64,000 nt of DNA from Actinomyces sp. HMSC035G02 (GCA_001838165.1 KV835869.1:1-64000); one strand, 5' to 3'; counted from the stretch's first letter, positions 10,971-20,653 are shown. Program-made: numbers and translations. The notes: generated from the letters alone by a model not told the origin.

Positions 10971-11780
10971 ATGGGTCAGAAGGTCAACCCCCGCGGGTTC
11001 CGTCTGGGAATCACCACTGACCACCGGTCTCGCTGGTTCTCCGACTCCACCACCAAGGGACAGCGCTACGCGGATTACGTGGCGGAAGACGTCGCGATCC
11101 GCAAGTTCCTGACCGACAACCTCGAGCGCGCCGGTATTGCTGAGGTCGACATTGAGCGTACGCGTGACCGTGTTCGCGTCGACCTGCACACCGCTCGCCC
11201 GGGCATCGTCATCGGTCGCCGTGGTGCTGAGGCCGACCGCCTGCGCGTCCAGCTCGAGAAGCTGACGGGCAAGCAGGTTCAGCTCAACATCCTTGAGGTC
11301 AAGAACCCCGACCTCGTTGCGCAGCTCGTTGCGCAGGGCATCGCCGAGCAGCTCGCTGCCCGCGTGTCCTTCCGTCGTGCGATGCGTAAGGGCATCCAGT
11401 CCGCGCAGCGCGCTGGCGCCAAGGGCATTCGTGTCCAGGTGTCCGGCCGTCTGGGTGGCGCGGAAATGTCCCGCTCCGAGTTCTACCGCGAGGGCCGCGT
11501 GCCGCTGCACACCCTCCGCGCGAACATCGACTACGGATTCCACGAGGCCCGTACGACCTTCGGTCGCATTGGTGTCAAGGTGTGGATCTACAAGGGCGAC
11601 ATCACCGAGCGCGAGTTCGCTCGCCAGCAGGCCGAGCAGGCCCAGCGTGGCGGACGTCGCGATGGCCGCCGTGGCCCCCGCCGCGGTGGACGCCCCAACC
11701 AGGAGACCGCTGCGCAGCAGGCACCCCGCGAGGCTTCCGCCTCTGAGGCCGCTGCGCCCACGACCGGATCGGAGGCCTGA
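10971..11780 (+). CDS. rpsC: 30S ribosomal protein S3
   Basis: 269 residues: a KH domain with [11 protein letters not shown], the S3 C-terminal domain, then a low-complexity tail of about 50 residues rich in Arg/Gly and later Ala/Glu. S3 is part of the mRNA entry helicase with S4 and S5. Long disordered tails on S3 occur in other high-GC actinobacteria. The start codon is one base after the rplV stop. Confidence 0.97.
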   Translation: MGQKVNPRGFRLGITTDHRSRWFSDSTTKGQRYADYVAEDVAIRKFLTDNLERAGIAEVDIERTRDRVRVDLHTARPGIVIGRRGAEADRLRVQLEKLTGKQVQLNILEVKNPDLVAQLVAQGIAEQLAARVSFRRAMRKGIQSAQRAGAKGIRVQVSGRLGGAEMSRSEFYREGRVPLHTLRANIDYGFHEARTTFGRIGVKVWIYKGDITEREFARQQAEQAQRGGRRDGRRGPRRGGRPNQETAAQQAPREASASEAAAPTTGSEA

Positions 11781-11785
11781 GCCCC

Positions 11786-12205
11786 ATGCTCATTCCCCGT
11801 CGGACTAAGTACCGCAAGCAGCACCGTCCTCACCGCACTGGCTTTGCCTCCGGTGGCACCGAACTGGCGTTCGGCGATTACGGCATCCAGGCACTCGAGC
11901 CCGCCTACATCACCAACCGTCAGATTGAGGCGGCTCGTATCGCCGTGACCCGTCACATCAAGCGTGGCGGTAAGGTCTGGATCAACATCTTCCCGGACCG
12001 TCCGCTGACGAAGAAGCCCGCCGAAACCCGAATGGGTTCCGGTAAGGGTGCTCCGGAGTGGTGGGTTGCCCCCGTCAAGCCCGGACGCGTCATGTTCGAG
12101 CTGGCAGGCGTCCCCGAGGAGCTCGCTCGCGAGGCCCTCAGCCGTGCCCAGCACAAGCTTCCTATCAAGACCCGTTTCGTGGTCCGAGAGGGTGGTGACA
12201 TCTGA
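11786..12205 (+). CDS. rplP: 50S ribosomal protein L16
   Basis: 139 residues ([19 protein letters not shown]). L16 helps place tRNA in the A site of the 50S and contains the avilamycin/evernimicin resistance positions. The TGA stop shares a base with the rpmC ATG (TGATG), so the pair is coupled. Confidence 0.98.
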   Translation: MLIPRRTKYRKQHRPHRTGFASGGTELAFGDYGIQALEPAYITNRQIEAARIAVTRHIKRGGKVWINIFPDRPLTKKPAETRMGSGKGAPEWWVAPVKPGRVMFELAGVPEELAREALSRAQHKLPIKTRFVVREGGDI

Positions 12206-12438
12206 TGGCAGATAAGGGTCTGACCACCGAGCAGCTCGACGCAATGGACAACTCCCAGCTGTCCAAGGAGCTGGAGAAGGCTAAGGCTGAGCTGTTCAAC
12301 CTGCGTTTTGCGCAGGCCGTTGGCAACCTCGAGGATCACGGTCGCATGAAGACCGTGCGCCGCGACATTGCCCGGATCTACACCATCGCGCGTGAGCGGG
12401 AGCTTGGCTACCGCACCGCCCCGAGCACTGAGGAGTGA
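12205..12438 (+). CDS. rpmC: 50S ribosomal protein L29
   Basis: 77 residues, a helical hairpin next to L23 at the tunnel exit. The family core [20 protein letters not shown] and a short acidic end (PSTEE) are visible. It is coupled to rplP by TGATG. Confidence 0.96.
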   Translation: MADKGLTTEQLDAMDNSQLSKELEKAKAELFNLRFAQAVGNLEDHGRMKTVRRDIARIYTIARERELGYRTAPSTEE

Positions 12439-12443
12439 GCCTG

Positions 12444-12710
12444 ATGGCAGAAACCACCGCTCGTAACGAGCGCAAGGTCCGTCGCGGCTACGTCGTCAGC
12501 GACAAGATGGACAAGACCGTTGTCGTCCAGATCGAGGACCGCGTCAAGCACGCCCTCTACGGCAAGGTCATGCGCAAGAACAAGAAGGTCAAGGTTCACG
12601 ACGAGCACAACGAGTGCGGTGTCGGCGATCTCGTCCTCATCATGGAGACCCGCCCGCTGTCGGCCACCAAGCGCTGGCGCGTTGTGGAGATCCTCGAAAA
12701 GGCGAAGTGA
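12444..12710 (+). CDS. rpsQ: 30S ribosomal protein S17
   Basis: 88 residues from ATG 12444, chosen over the GTG 12435 because AGGAG (12431-12435) is eight bases before the ATG. S17 is an early OB-fold assembly protein; [17 protein letters not shown] is the signature. It is the last gene before an 88-bp gap that may contain an internal promoter. Confidence 0.96.
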   Translation: MAETTARNERKVRRGYVVSDKMDKTVVVQIEDRVKHALYGKVMRKNKKVKVHDEHNECGVGDLVLIMETRPLSATKRWRVVEILEKAK

Positions 12711-12753
12711 CCTTCGCTCACAGACCGAAATCCGTTCGGCAAGGCTCGACCGG

Positions 12754-12759
12754 TACAAT
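12754..12759 (+). promoter_or_regulatory. Possible -10 box of an internal promoter before rplN
   Basis: TACAAT lies 40 bp before rplN in the only sizeable gap of the S10/spc run. No convincing -35 is seen, so this is only a candidate secondary start for the spc half. Confidence 0.3.
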
Positions 12760-12798
12760 CCGGAAGAGAACCGGCACGACGACAGGAGTCAATAGAAA

Positions 12799-13167
12799 AT
12801 GATTCAGCAGGAGTCGCGACTGAAGGTCGCCGACAACACAGGGGCCAAGGAGATCCTGACCATCCGTGTTCTCGGTGGCTCGGGTCGGCGCTACGCGGGT
12901 ATCGGCGACACCATTGTCGCCACCGTGAAGGACGCCATTCCCGGCGGCAACGTCAAGAAGGGCGAAGTCGTCAAGGCAGTGATCGTTCGCACGCGTAAGG
13001 AAACCCGCCGCCCCGACGGTTCCTACATTCGTTTCGACGAGAATGCGGCCGTCATCATCAACAACAATGGCGAGCCGCGTGGCACGCGTATCTTCGGCCC
13101 CGTGGGCCGCGAGCTGCGTGACAAGAAGTTCATGCGCATCGTCTCCCTCGCTCCGGAGGTGATCTGA
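12799..13167 (+). CDS. rplN: 50S ribosomal protein L14
   Basis: 122 residues, exact family length, starting [19 protein letters not shown]14 lies at bridge B8 beside L19 and is the docking site of the silencing factor RsfS. GACAGGAG precedes the ATG. It is the first gene of the spc segment, with rplX three bases after its stop. Confidence 0.98.
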   Translation: MIQQESRLKVADNTGAKEILTIRVLGGSGRRYAGIGDTIVATVKDAIPGGNVKKGEVVKAVIVRTRKETRRPDGSYIRFDENAAVIINNNGEPRGTRIFGPVGRELRDKKFMRIVSLAPEVI

Positions 13168-13170
13168 TCC

Positions 13171-13602
13171 ATGGCAGCCAAGATTCGTAAGAATGACCTC
13201 GTCGAGGTCGTTCGCGGACGCACGTCCGACGAGAAGGCGCTGGCTGAGCGCAACGCCCGCCGTGCGGAAGAGGGCCTCGAGCCCCTGACCCCCGGCGACA
13301 AGGGCAAGCAGGGCCGCGTCATCCAGGTGTTCCCGGCCGAGGGCAAGGTCCTCGTCGAGGGCATCAACCTGAAGACGCGCCACGTGCGCCAGGGCCAGCA
13401 GGGCAGCGCCGGCGGCATCGAGACCATCGAGGCCCCCATCTCGCTGTCCAAGGTCGCACTGGTCGACCCCGAGACCAAGAAGCGCGTTCGCGTCGGTTTC
13501 CGCGAGGACACCGTCGAGCGCGGCGGCCGCACCCGCACCGTCCGAGTCCGCGTGGCTCGTGGTGGCGCGAAGCGCGGCGTTGAGCAGGGCAAGGAGATCT
13601 GA
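13171..13602 (+). CDS. rplX: 50S ribosomal protein L24 with an insertion in the KOW loop
   Basis: 143 residues, longer than the usual 100-110. L24 begins 50S assembly at the tunnel exit. The N-terminal KOW motif is split: [13 protein letters not shown] is followed by about 24 extra, charged, helix-prone residues (roughly 19-42) before [19 protein letters not shown] completes the motif. The rest, including [11 protein letters not shown], is normal. The reading frame is continuous and neighbours are intact, so this looks like a real loop insertion and not an error. Confidence 0.94.
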   Translation: MAAKIRKNDLVEVVRGRTSDEKALAERNARRAEEGLEPLTPGDKGKQGRVIQVFPAEGKVLVEGINLKTRHVRQGQQGSAGGIETIEAPISLSKVALVDPETKKRVRVGFREDTVERGGRTRTVRVRVARGGAKRGVEQGKEI

Positions 13603-13604
13603 GC

Positions 13605-14150
13605 ATGGCCCCGCGTCTGAAGGAAAAGTACGTCTCCGAGATCCGCGAGGCGCTCCGTGCTGAGTTCAAGCACGAGAACGTCATGCAGGTCGGCGGACTG
13701 ACGAAGATCGTTGTCAACATGGGTGTCGGCGAGGCCGCTCGCGACTCGAAGGCACTCGAGGGCGCTATCCGCGACCTCACCGCGATCACCGGCCAGAAGC
13801 CCGTGACCACCCGCGCCAAGAAGTCCATCGCGCAGTTCAAGCTGCGTGAGGGCCAGGCGATCGGTGCGCACGTCACGCTTCGCGGCGACCGCATGTGGGA
13901 GTTCCTGGATCGTCTCCTCTCGACGGCGCTTCCCCGTATCCGTGACTTCCGCGGGCTGTCCTCCAAGCAGTTCGACGGTCACGGCAACTACACCTTCGGT
14001 CTCACGGAACAGTCGATGTTCCACGAGATCGATCAGGACTCGATCGACCGAGTGCGCGGCATGGACATCACGGTTGTCACCTCGGCCACCACCGACGAAG
14101 AGGGTCGCGCCCTTCTCCGTCACCTCGGCTTCCCGTTCAAGGAGGACTGA
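13605..14150 (+). CDS. rplE: 50S ribosomal protein L5
   Basis: 181 residues. L5 binds 5S rRNA and contacts P-site tRNA and S13. [11 protein letters not shown] and the C-terminal [19 protein letters not shown] are conserved. ATG 13605 follows the rplX stop by two bases. Confidence 0.97.
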   Translation: MAPRLKEKYVSEIREALRAEFKHENVMQVGGLTKIVVNMGVGEAARDSKALEGAIRDLTAITGQKPVTTRAKKSIAQFKLREGQAIGAHVTLRGDRMWEFLDRLLSTALPRIRDFRGLSSKQFDGHGNYTFGLTEQSMFHEIDQDSIDRVRGMDITVVTSATTDEEGRALLRHLGFPFKED

Positions 14151-14153
14151 CCC

Positions 14154-14339
14154 ATGGCCAAGACATCCCTGAAGGTCAAGGCTGCCCGCAAGCCGAAGTT
14201 CGGCGTGCGTGCCTACACCCGGTGCAACCGTTGCGGTCGTCCGCACTCGGTGTACCGCAAGTTCGGACTGTGCCGCGTGTGCCTGCGCGAGCTCGCCCAC
14301 CGTGGCGAACTCCCCGGTGTCACCAAGAGCAGCTGGTAA
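14154..14339 (+). CDS. rpsN: 30S ribosomal protein S14, zinc-binding short form
   Basis: 61 residues, the type Z form. Two zinc knuckles are present: Cys24-x2-Cys27 (CNRC) and Cys40-x2-Cys43 (CRVC). Bacteria with this form often carry a longer zinc-free paralog elsewhere for zinc starvation; none is in this window. It is three bases after rplE. Confidence 0.97.
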   Translation: MAKTSLKVKAARKPKFGVRAYTRCNRCGRPHSVYRKFGLCRVCLRELAHRGELPGVTKSSW

Positions 14340-14401
14340 AACGAACGTCGCAGGTCCCGGGTAACCGGAGAAACCGCGACGAGGAAGGGGAATAAACCCC
14401 C

Positions 14402-14800
14402 ATGACAATGACAGACCCGATTGCAGATATGCTGACGCGTCTGCGCAACGCGACTCGTGCGCACCACGATGCGGTCTCCATGCCGTACTCGAAGCTCAAG
14501 AACGCGATTGCGAACATCCTGGTCGAGGAAGGCTACATTGCCTCGACCTCCGTCGAGGATGCCCGCGTGGGCAAGACCCTGACGATCAACCTGAAGTACG
14601 GCTCGCACCGCGAGGCCGCGATCCAGGGGCTCAAGCGCGTGTCCAAGCCTGGTCTGCGCGTGTACGCCAAGTCCACCAACCTGCCCAAGGTCCGCGGCGG
14701 CCTCGGCGTGGCGATCCTGTCCACGTCCTCCGGCCTGCTCACCGACCGTCAGGCAGCCGAGAAGGGTGTGGGTGGGGAAGTCCTCGCCTACATCTGGTGA
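14402..14800 (+). CDS. rpsH: 30S ribosomal protein S8
   Basis: 132 residues, starting [17 protein letters not shown], the normal actinobacterial N-terminus, so the first of two close ATGs is used. S8 organises the 16S central domain and is the spc-operon repressor in E. coli. GAGGAAGGGG lies upstream of the start. Confidence 0.97.
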   Translation: MTMTDPIADMLTRLRNATRAHHDAVSMPYSKLKNAIANILVEEGYIASTSVEDARVGKTLTINLKYGSHREAAIQGLKRVSKPGLRVYAKSTNLPKVRGGLGVAILSTSSGLLTDRQAAEKGVGGEVLAYIW

Positions 14801-14815
14801 TGAGGAGGCTGAACA

Positions 14816-15358
14816 ATGTCGCGAATTGGTAAGAACCCCATCGCAATCCCTGCCGGTGTTGACGTCACGATCGACGGCCAGAACGTGTCGGTGAAGGGCC
14901 CCAAGGGCACCCTCTCCCACGTTGTTGCCGAGCCGATCACCGCCAAGATCGAAGACGGCCAGGTTATCGTCGAGCGTCCGAACGACGAGCGCACCTCACG
15001 CTCGCTCCATGGACTGTCCCGCACCCTGATCGCCAACATGATCGTCGGCGTTACCGAGGGCTACAAGAAGGATCTCGAAATCACGGGTACCGGTTACCGC
15101 GTGGTCGCCAAGGGCAAGGACCTTGAGTTCTCCCTGGGCTTCTCCCACACGATCACCGTCACCCCGCCGGAGGGCATCGAGTTCACGATTGCGCCGAAGT
15201 CCCAGACGCTGTTCACGGTGTCCGGAATCGACAAGCAGCTCGTCGGTGAGACCGCTGCTCGCATCCGCAAGCTGAAGAAGCCGGAGCCCTACAAGGGCAA
15301 GGGCATCCACTACGTGGGCGAGACCATCCGTCGCAAGGTCGGAAAGGCTGGTAAGTGA
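14816..15358 (+). CDS. rplF: 50S ribosomal protein L6
   Basis: 180 residues, two tandem L6 folds. L6 lies near the sarcin-ricin loop and factor-binding site. The C-terminal signature [14 protein letters not shown] is intact. GAGGAGG sits before ATG 14816, and the stop overlaps the rplR ATG (TGATG). Confidence 0.98.
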   Translation: MSRIGKNPIAIPAGVDVTIDGQNVSVKGPKGTLSHVVAEPITAKIEDGQVIVERPNDERTSRSLHGLSRTLIANMIVGVTEGYKKDLEITGTGYRVVAKGKDLEFSLGFSHTITVTPPEGIEFTIAPKSQTLFTVSGIDKQLVGETAARIRKLKKPEPYKGKGIHYVGETIRRKVGKAGK

Positions 15359-15729
15359 TGGCTTACTCGATCAAGGGCAAGGGCAAGTTCGTCGCTCGCA
15401 AGCGCCGTCACCTCCGCCTCCGCAAGAAGATCAACGGCACGCCCGAGCGTCCCCGTCTGGTCGTCACCCGTTCGAACCGCCACATGGTGGCTCAGGTCAT
15501 CGACGATACGGTTGGTCACACCCTGGTGTCGGCCTCCGACATCGAGACCGAGCTCGCTGGTTCCGAGGGCACGAAGACCGACAAGGCTCGCAAGGTCGGC
15601 GCACTGATCGCCGAGCGTGCGAAGGCTGCCGGTATCTCCGCTGTCGTCTTCGACCGCGGTGGTAACAAGTACGCAGGTCGCGTTGCGGCCGTTGCCGAGG
15701 CCGCCCGTGAGGGCGGACTCGAGCTGTGA
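15358..15729 (+). CDS. rplR: 50S ribosomal protein L18
   Basis: 123 residues from ATG 15358, which overlaps the rplF stop. L18 binds 5S rRNA with L5. [19 protein letters not shown] and the C-terminal [26 protein letters not shown] are family hallmarks. Confidence 0.97.
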   Translation: MAYSIKGKGKFVARKRRHLRLRKKINGTPERPRLVVTRSNRHMVAQVIDDTVGHTLVSASDIETELAGSEGTKTDKARKVGALIAERAKAAGISAVVFDRGGNKYAGRVAAVAEAAREGGLEL

Positions 15730-15757
15730 ACGAGCCGAAAGAAAGAGAGATCATCTG

Positions 15758-16447
15758 ATGGCTGCACAGCAGCGAGACAGGAACGGTTCGGGCGCGGGCG
15801 AGAACAACGATCGCCGTGAGCGCCGCTCCGGCCGCGGCAACGATCGCGATAACCGCCGGAACAACGAAAACAAGAACGAGTACATCGAGCGCGTCGTGAC
15901 GATCAACCGCGTCTCCAAGGTTGTGAAGGGTGGACGTCGTTTCTCCTTCACCGCCCTGGTTGTCGTGGGTGACGGCGAAGGCACGGTGGGCGTCGGCTAC
16001 GGAAAGGCCAAGGAAGTTCCTCAGGCCATTTCCAAGGGCGTCGAGGAGGCGAAGAAGAACTTCTTCCGCGTCCCGATGATCCGCCGTACGATTACGCACG
16101 TGGTGCAGGGCCGCGACACCGCCGGTGTCGTCCTCCTGCGTCCGGCTGCCCCCGGTACCGGTGTTATCGCCGGCGGCCCGGTGCGCGCCGTCCTGGAGGC
16201 CGCAGGCGTCCACGACGTGCTCACCAAGTCGCTGGGCTCGTCCAACGCGATCAACATCGTCCACGCGACGGTTGACGCACTCAAGCAGCTCGAGCAGCCC
16301 GAGGCTGTTGCCGCACGTCGCGGCCTGCCCCTCGAGCGCGTTGCTCCCGCGTCCATGCTGCGCGCTCGCGCAGAGGGCGAGGCGGAGAAACGCGCGGCTG
16401 CCGAGGCCGCCGAGGCCGACAAGGCCGCTGCAGGGGAGGCTAAGTGA
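15758..16447 (+). CDS. rpsE: 30S ribosomal protein S5
   Basis: 229 residues from ATG 15758. The open frame runs further upstream into rplR, but AAAGAGAGA and the family N-terminus support this start. The N-terminal 40 residues are a polar Arg/Asn/Asp-rich extension. The dsRBD-like domain with [14 protein letters not shown] follows, and the C-terminal 25 residues are Ala/Glu/Lys-rich. S5 works in decoding fidelity and mRNA entry. The stop overlaps rpmD. Confidence 0.96.
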   Translation: MAAQQRDRNGSGAGENNDRRERRSGRGNDRDNRRNNENKNEYIERVVTINRVSKVVKGGRRFSFTALVVVGDGEGTVGVGYGKAKEVPQAISKGVEEAKKNFFRVPMIRRTITHVVQGRDTAGVVLLRPAAPGTGVIAGGPVRAVLEAAGVHDVLTKSLGSSNAINIVHATVDALKQLEQPEAVAARRGLPLERVAPASMLRARAEGEAEKRAAAEAAEADKAAAGEAK

Positions 16448-16632
16448 TGGCGAAGAACATCAAGATCACGCAGGTCAAGTCCTCTGCTCACGCGAAGCAG
16501 AACATGAAGGACACGCTGCGCACCCTCGGGCTGCGCAAGATCGGCCAGAGTGTCGTGCGTGAGCAGACGGATGCCGTTCTGGGCGCCGTTCGCACCGTGC
16601 GTCACCTGGTGACCGCTGAGGAGGTCGACTGA
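16447..16632 (+). CDS. rpmD: 50S ribosomal protein L30
   Basis: 61 residues. L30 is a small 50S protein present in actinobacteria. ATG 16447 overlaps the rpsE stop in [22 protein letters not shown] is the family signature. Confidence 0.96.
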   Translation: MAKNIKITQVKSSAHAKQNMKDTLRTLGLRKIGQSVVREQTDAVLGAVRTVRHLVTAEEVD

Positions 16633-16634
16633 CA

Positions 16635-17099
16635 ATGGCGGACTCCACGAACAAGACGCAGATCGTTAAGCTGCACCACCTGCGTCCTGCCCCGGGAGCC
16701 AAGACCGCGAAGACCCGCGTGGGCCGCGGTGAAGGTTCGAAGGGTAAGACCGCTGGCCGTGGCACCAAGGGCACCAAGGCCCGTTACCAGGTTGCTGCCG
16801 GCTTCGAGGGTGGCCAGATGCCGATCCACATGCGTCTGCCGAAGCTTCGCGGCTTCAAGAACCCCTTCCGCGTTGAGTACCAGGTCGTGAACGTTGGCAA
16901 GCTCGGGGAGCTCTTCCCCGAGGGCGGCAAGGTCACGGTCGAGGATCTCGTCGCCAAGCACGCCGTTCGCGATTCCGCGCCCGTTAAGGTGCTCGGTACC
17001 GGCGAACTGAGTGTCAAGCTCGAGGTTGAGGTCGACTCCTGGTCGTCCTCGGCCGAGGCGAAGATCACGGCTGCCGGCGGGTCCATTTCGGCTCGCTGA
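16635..17099 (+). CDS. rplO: 50S ribosomal protein L15
   Basis: 154 residues. L15 is a late 50S assembly protein with an extended Gly/Arg/Lys-rich N-terminal arm ([19 protein letters not shown]) that reaches into rRNA. It ends the S10/spc transcript, and a strong terminator follows seven bases later, so secY is a separate unit here. Confidence 0.97.
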   Translation: MADSTNKTQIVKLHHLRPAPGAKTAKTRVGRGEGSKGKTAGRGTKGTKARYQVAAGFEGGQMPIHMRLPKLRGFKNPFRVEYQVVNVGKLGELFPEGGKVTVEDLVAKHAVRDSAPVKVLGTGELSVKLEVEVDSWSSSAEAKITAAGGSISAR

Positions 17100-17105
17100 C
17101 GCTGA

Positions 17106-17137
17106 ACGGGGGTGGTCCCGCTTGGGACCACCCCCGT
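17106..17137 (+). terminator. Strong terminator of the S10/spc cluster
   Basis: A perfect 14-bp stem (ACGGGGGTGGTCCC and complement) with a 4-nt loop, directly after rplO. The rest of the 257-bp gap to secY holds a small hairpin (AGCCCCA at 17200-17206 with TGGGGCT at 17212-17218) and an AT-rich stretch near 17225-17275 likely to include the secY promoter, but I cannot fix its boxes. Confidence 0.85.
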
Positions 17138-17356
17138 TACGTGTCTGTGTTTTCGCGGGTGGGAAGCTGTCAAAGTGTTTTTCGCCTCCGAAAGCGACCA
17201 GCCCCAGCGCATGGGGCTCTCGCGCGCCGCGTCTCGTTAAATACGCGGCAATGCGCTTTTTTAATGATTGGATATCGCCAACCACTACCCGTGTCGGGTA
17301 AGCTGGATCAGTCTAGGGGCTTTGCCCCGCATGCCCATCACCCGTAGGAGGAAGCC

Positions 17357-18649
17357 TTGCTCGGTGCATTCGCCCAGGCGTTCCGTACCCCCGACTTGCG
17401 TCGGAAGCTGCTGTTTACCCTGTTCATCATGGCCGCGTTCCGGCTGGGCTCGTTCATTCCGACGCCCGGTGTGGACTCTCAGGCCGTGCATCGCTGTATG
17501 GCGCAGGAGTCGCAGGCGTCGCTGCTCGACCTCGTCAACCTGTTCTCGGGTGGAGCGCTTCTGCAGCTGTCGATCTTCGCCCTGGGCATCATGCCCTACA
17601 TCACCGCGTCGATCATCATTCAGCTGTTGAGGGTCGTTATTCCTCGCTTCGATGACCTCCATAAGGAAGGCCAGACTGGCCAGGCGAAGCTGACGCAGTA
17701 CACGCGTTACCTCACGATCTTCCTGGGCATCCTCCAGGCGACCACGACGATCTCGCTGGCCCGTAGCGGTCAGCTGTTCCAGTCGTGCAACCAGGACATC
17801 ATTAAGGATCGTTCTGTTCTGACGTTCATCATGATGATCGTCGTCATGATGGCCGGCACCGGCGTCATCATGTGGCTCGGCGAGCTCATCACTGAGCGCG
17901 GCATCGGTAACGGCATGTCGCTGCTGATCTTCACGTCTATCGCCGCCCGTCTGCCCGAGCAGCTCCTGGCGATCGGCCAGGCTGGCAAGTGGGGTTCGGT
18001 CGCCGCTATCGTCGCCCTGCTTCTCCTCGTCGCGATCGCTGTCGTTTACGTCGAGCAGGCCCAGCGCCGCATTCCCGTCCAGTACGCCAAGCGCATGATC
18101 GGCCGTCGTCAGTACGGCGGCACCACGACGTACATCCCACTGAAGATCAACATGTCGGGCGTTATCCCTGTCATCTTCGCTTCCTCGATCCTTGCTCTGC
18201 CTCCGATGGCGGCGCAGTTCGGCAAGCCCGATGCTCAGTGGGTCCAGTGGATCTCCGCGCACTTCACGCAGGGCAGCTCGTTCTACCTGACGATCTACGC
18301 CCTCATGACTCTGTTCTTCACCTTCTTCTACACCGCTATCACGTTCAACCCAGATGAGGTCGCGGACAACATGAAGAAGTACGGAGGCTTCATCCCGGGT
18401 TACCGTGCGGGTCGTCCCACGGCTGAGTACCTGCGCTACGTGATCAACCGAATCACGTCGGCTGGCGCCCTCTACCTGGTGATCATTGCCCTCCTGCCGT
18501 CTCTTGCCATCATCCCGCTGAAGCTGTCGAGCTCGCAGATGCCCTTCGGTGGTACCACGCTGCTCATCATCATCGGCGTCGGCCTGCAGACGGTGAAGGA
18601 AATCAACACGCAGCTGCAGCAGCATCACTATGAAGGATTCCTGAAATGA
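17357..18649 (+). CDS. secY: Protein translocase subunit SecY
   Basis: 430 residues with ten predicted membrane helices, the pore of the Sec translocon. [10 protein letters not shown] near the start, the [17 protein letters not shown] segment and the second-half [22 protein letters not shown] loop are family signatures. The start is TTG 17357 behind AGGAGG (17346-17351). It is the first of three coupled genes secY-adk-map, and its stop overlaps adk in ATGA. Confidence 0.97.
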   Translation: MLGAFAQAFRTPDLRRKLLFTLFIMAAFRLGSFIPTPGVDSQAVHRCMAQESQASLLDLVNLFSGGALLQLSIFALGIMPYITASIIIQLLRVVIPRFDDLHKEGQTGQAKLTQYTRYLTIFLGILQATTTISLARSGQLFQSCNQDIIKDRSVLTFIMMIVVMMAGTGVIMWLGELITERGIGNGMSLLIFTSIAARLPEQLLAIGQAGKWGSVAAIVALLLLVAIAVVYVEQAQRRIPVQYAKRMIGRRQYGGTTTYIPLKINMSGVIPVIFASSILALPPMAAQFGKPDAQWVQWISAHFTQGSSFYLTIYALMTLFFTFFYTAITFNPDEVADNMKKYGGFIPGYRAGRPTAEYLRYVINRITSAGALYLVIIALLPSLAIIPLKLSSSQMPFGGTTLLIIIGVGLQTVKEINTQLQQHHYEGFLK

Positions 18650-19224
18650 CAGTCGTCATCCTCCTCGGCCCTCCCGGAGCCGGCAAGGGCACCCAGGCCT
18701 CGCGCATCGCTGAGCGCCTCGGCATCCCTGCTATTTCGACGGGCGACATCTTCCGCGCCAACATGGCGGAAGGCACGGAGATTGGCAAGCAGGCACAGGC
18801 ATACATGGACCGTGGCGAGTTCGTTCCGGACTCGGTCACGAACACCATGGTGAAGGCGCGCCTCGCGGCCCCCGACGCTGCCAACGGCTTCCTCCTTGAC
18901 GGCTACCCGCGTTCCGTCGAGCAGGCTCACGTCCTGCGTGACATGCTCCTCGACCTGGGCAAGTCCATCGATGTCGTCCTGGAGATCCAGGTGGACGAGG
19001 ACGAGGTCGTGGATCGCATGCTCAAGCGCGCTCAGGAACAGCATCGTACGGATGACAGCGAGCCCGTCATGCGTCACCGGCTGGAGGTCTATCGCCAGCA
19101 GACGCTGCCCGTCGCCACCTACTACGTCGACCAGGACCTCCTTGAGGTCGTCGATGGCAGTGGCACGATCGACGAGGTCACGGCTCGCATCTTCGCGATC
19201 CTTGACTCGGTGGCAAAGAACTAA
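18646..19224 (+). CDS. adk: Adenylate kinase, short form
   Basis: 192 residues. It interconverts AMP+ATP and 2 ADP. The P-loop GPPGAGKGTQ is at residues 8-17, with the AMP-site motif DGYPRS. The LID is the short actinobacterial type (about 12 residues around RAQEQHRTDDSEP) without the zinc-binding Cys loop. It overlaps secY by four bases. Confidence 0.97.
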   Translation: MTVVILLGPPGAGKGTQASRIAERLGIPAISTGDIFRANMAEGTEIGKQAQAYMDRGEFVPDSVTNTMVKARLAAPDAANGFLLDGYPRSVEQAHVLRDMLLDLGKSIDVVLEIQVDEDEVVDRMLKRAQEQHRTDDSEPVMRHRLEVYRQQTLPVATYYVDQDLLEVVDGSGTIDEVTARIFAILDSVAKN

Positions 19225-19227
19225 GCG

Positions 19228-20136
19228 ATGCCACGCATTGAACTGAAGTCCGCGCAGGAGCTTCGATGGATGCGCGAGGCCGGTCTGGTCGTAGCGTCCA
19301 TCCACGAGGCCCTGCGCGGTGCCATTCGCCCCGGTGTGACGACGCGTGAGCTGGACGAAGTCAGTGCCCAGGCGATCGCCGACGGGGGAGCGACCTCCAA
19401 CTTCAAGGGCTACTACGGCTATCCGGCGACGGTGTGTATTTCGGTGAACGACGTGATCGTTCACGGTATCCCCGGCGACTATGAGCTGGCTCCCGGCGAC
19501 CTCGTGTCTTTTGACTGCGGCGCGTACGTGGAGCGCGGAGGCCGCCAGTGGCACGGAGATGCCGCTTTCAGCGTCATTGTCGGCGAGAACTTCGTGTCGG
19601 ACGCTGACTTCGCGGCGGGGGAGCGGGCTACCGGCGGAATCGCCGGAGTGGACGAGAACCTGCTGCGTGAGCGTCGCCAGCTCGACGCGGTCACGCGCGA
19701 GTCTCTGTGGGCCGCCCTTGCGGGATTGGCGACGGGGAAGCGTATTAGCGCGGTCGGCAACGCGGTCGAGACAGTCGTCGCGGAGAACGCTCTCATCAAC
19801 GGCTGGGAAGCCGGCATTATCGAAGAGTTCGTTGGCCACGGTATCGGCACGAAGATGCACATGCCTCCGGACGTCCTCAACTACAACGTCCGCGGTATTC
19901 AGGCTCGGCTTAAGCCGGGCATGGTTCTGGCGGTCGAGCCGATGCTCACCCGCGGCGACATCGCCTCGCAGACGGATGATGACGAGTGGACGGTGCGCAC
20001 GGTCGATGGTCGCGATGCCGCTCACTGGGAGCACTCGATCGCGATCACCGAGGATGGCGTCTCCGTCCTGACGGCGCGCGATGGGGGAGAGGCCGGACTG
20101 GTGCCCTATGGCGTCACCCCGGTGTCGCTCGACTGA
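19228..20136 (+). CDS. map: Methionine aminopeptidase type I with an insertion
   Basis: 302 residues against about 255 in the typical enzyme. It removes initiator Met. All five metal ligands are present: Asp96, Asp111, His204, Glu237 and Glu268. About 30 extra residues lie at roughly 122-152 between the HGD strand and the next helix (VSDADFAAGERATGGIAG...). The N-terminus lacks the zinc-finger or linker extensions of other long forms. It is last in secY-adk-map and is followed by a T-tailed terminator. Confidence 0.95.
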   Translation: MPRIELKSAQELRWMREAGLVVASIHEALRGAIRPGVTTRELDEVSAQAIADGGATSNFKGYYGYPATVCISVNDVIVHGIPGDYELAPGDLVSFDCGAYVERGGRQWHGDAAFSVIVGENFVSDADFAAGERATGGIAGVDENLLRERRQLDAVTRESLWAALAGLATGKRISAVGNAVETVVAENALINGWEAGIIEEFVGHGIGTKMHMPPDVLNYNVRGIQARLKPGMVLAVEPMLTRGDIASQTDDDEWTVRTVDGRDAAHWEHSIAITEDGVSVLTARDGGEAGLVPYGVTPVSLD

Positions 20137-20152
20137 CACGACGTTTGGCTGC

Positions 20153-20191
20153 GGGCCCGGTACCTCACTCAGGTGCCGGGCCCGAGTCTTT
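20153..20191 (+). terminator. Intrinsic terminator after map
   Basis: A 12-bp stem (GGGCCCGGTACC with GGTGCCGGGCCC, one G-T pair) with a 7-nt loop, followed by GAGTCTTTTAT. It has the clearest T-rich tail in the window. The gene-free stretch 20192-21134 begins here. Confidence 0.85.
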
Positions 20192-20234
20192 TATCGATGA
20201 GGCCGAGTCGTCGCCACCGGTGTTCCTGCTGGCT

Positions 20235-20364
20235 GCACCACCGGTGTTCCGGGCACCGTTGGGCCCGCCCGCTCGCCGGCCGCGCCGCGAGCTTCGCTCG
20301 GCGCGCCGGCTCGAAGCCCGGCCAGGCCCTGCAGGCCCGTCGGCGCCCTCCACACTGGTGGCGC
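20235..20364. repeat. Palindromic intergenic element, copy 1
   Basis: About 130 bp with imperfect inverted ends (left GCACCACCGGTG..., right CGGCGCC...GGTGGCGC; 18 of 24 positions pair). The central hairpin lies around GAGCTTCGCTC near 20288-20299. The central and right parts are shared with the element at 27251-27460, including GCGAGCTTCGCTCGGCGCG, AAGCCCGGCCAGGCC and GGCGCCCTCCACAC. It starts 44 bp past the map terminator. No coding frame in it looks genuine. Confidence 0.75.
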
Positions 20365-20414
20365 GTGGTGCGTGGTCAAAGCCCACGTCCCTGCCGTACC
20401 CTCTGCCTGGGCGT

Positions 20415-20519
20415 ATCTGGATAGGTTGCGGCCACGTGGATAGGTTATGCACATCCGGATAGGTTATTAAGCTATCCGGATGCTCGTTTCCTATCCGGAT
20501 GTTCCTTACCTATCCGGAT
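20415..20519. repeat. Dyad-symmetric array of six 13-bp units, 19-bp period
   Basis: Three units of ATCCGGATAGGTT start at 20415, 20434 and 20453, and three inverted units start at 20469, 20488 and 20507. Matches to consensus are 12, 10, 13, 12, 11 and 12 of 13. Spacing is 19, 19, 16, 19, 19 and the whole array mirrors exactly about base 20467. The 6-bp spacers are not conserved or complementary. ATCCGGAT is itself a palindrome. The array could be a multi-site operator or, if transcribed, a long hairpin with regular internal loops. No known family is recognised. Confidence 0.8.
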
Positions 20520-20653
20520 GTGTGTTGGTGGCCGGGGCTACAACTTCATATGCGGGTGGAACCGCGTTGAGTCTTGTTGCTCAGTGGTGTCATGCTCACG
20601 GTCTGGTCTTGCGTGGGGTCCGGGAACGGTCGTGCTCATGGTTTCTAGGCAAT

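Noticed and set aside
20415..20519. CRISPR array
   Set aside because: Units are only 13 bp, spacers 6 bp, orientation inverts in the middle, and no cas genes are near.
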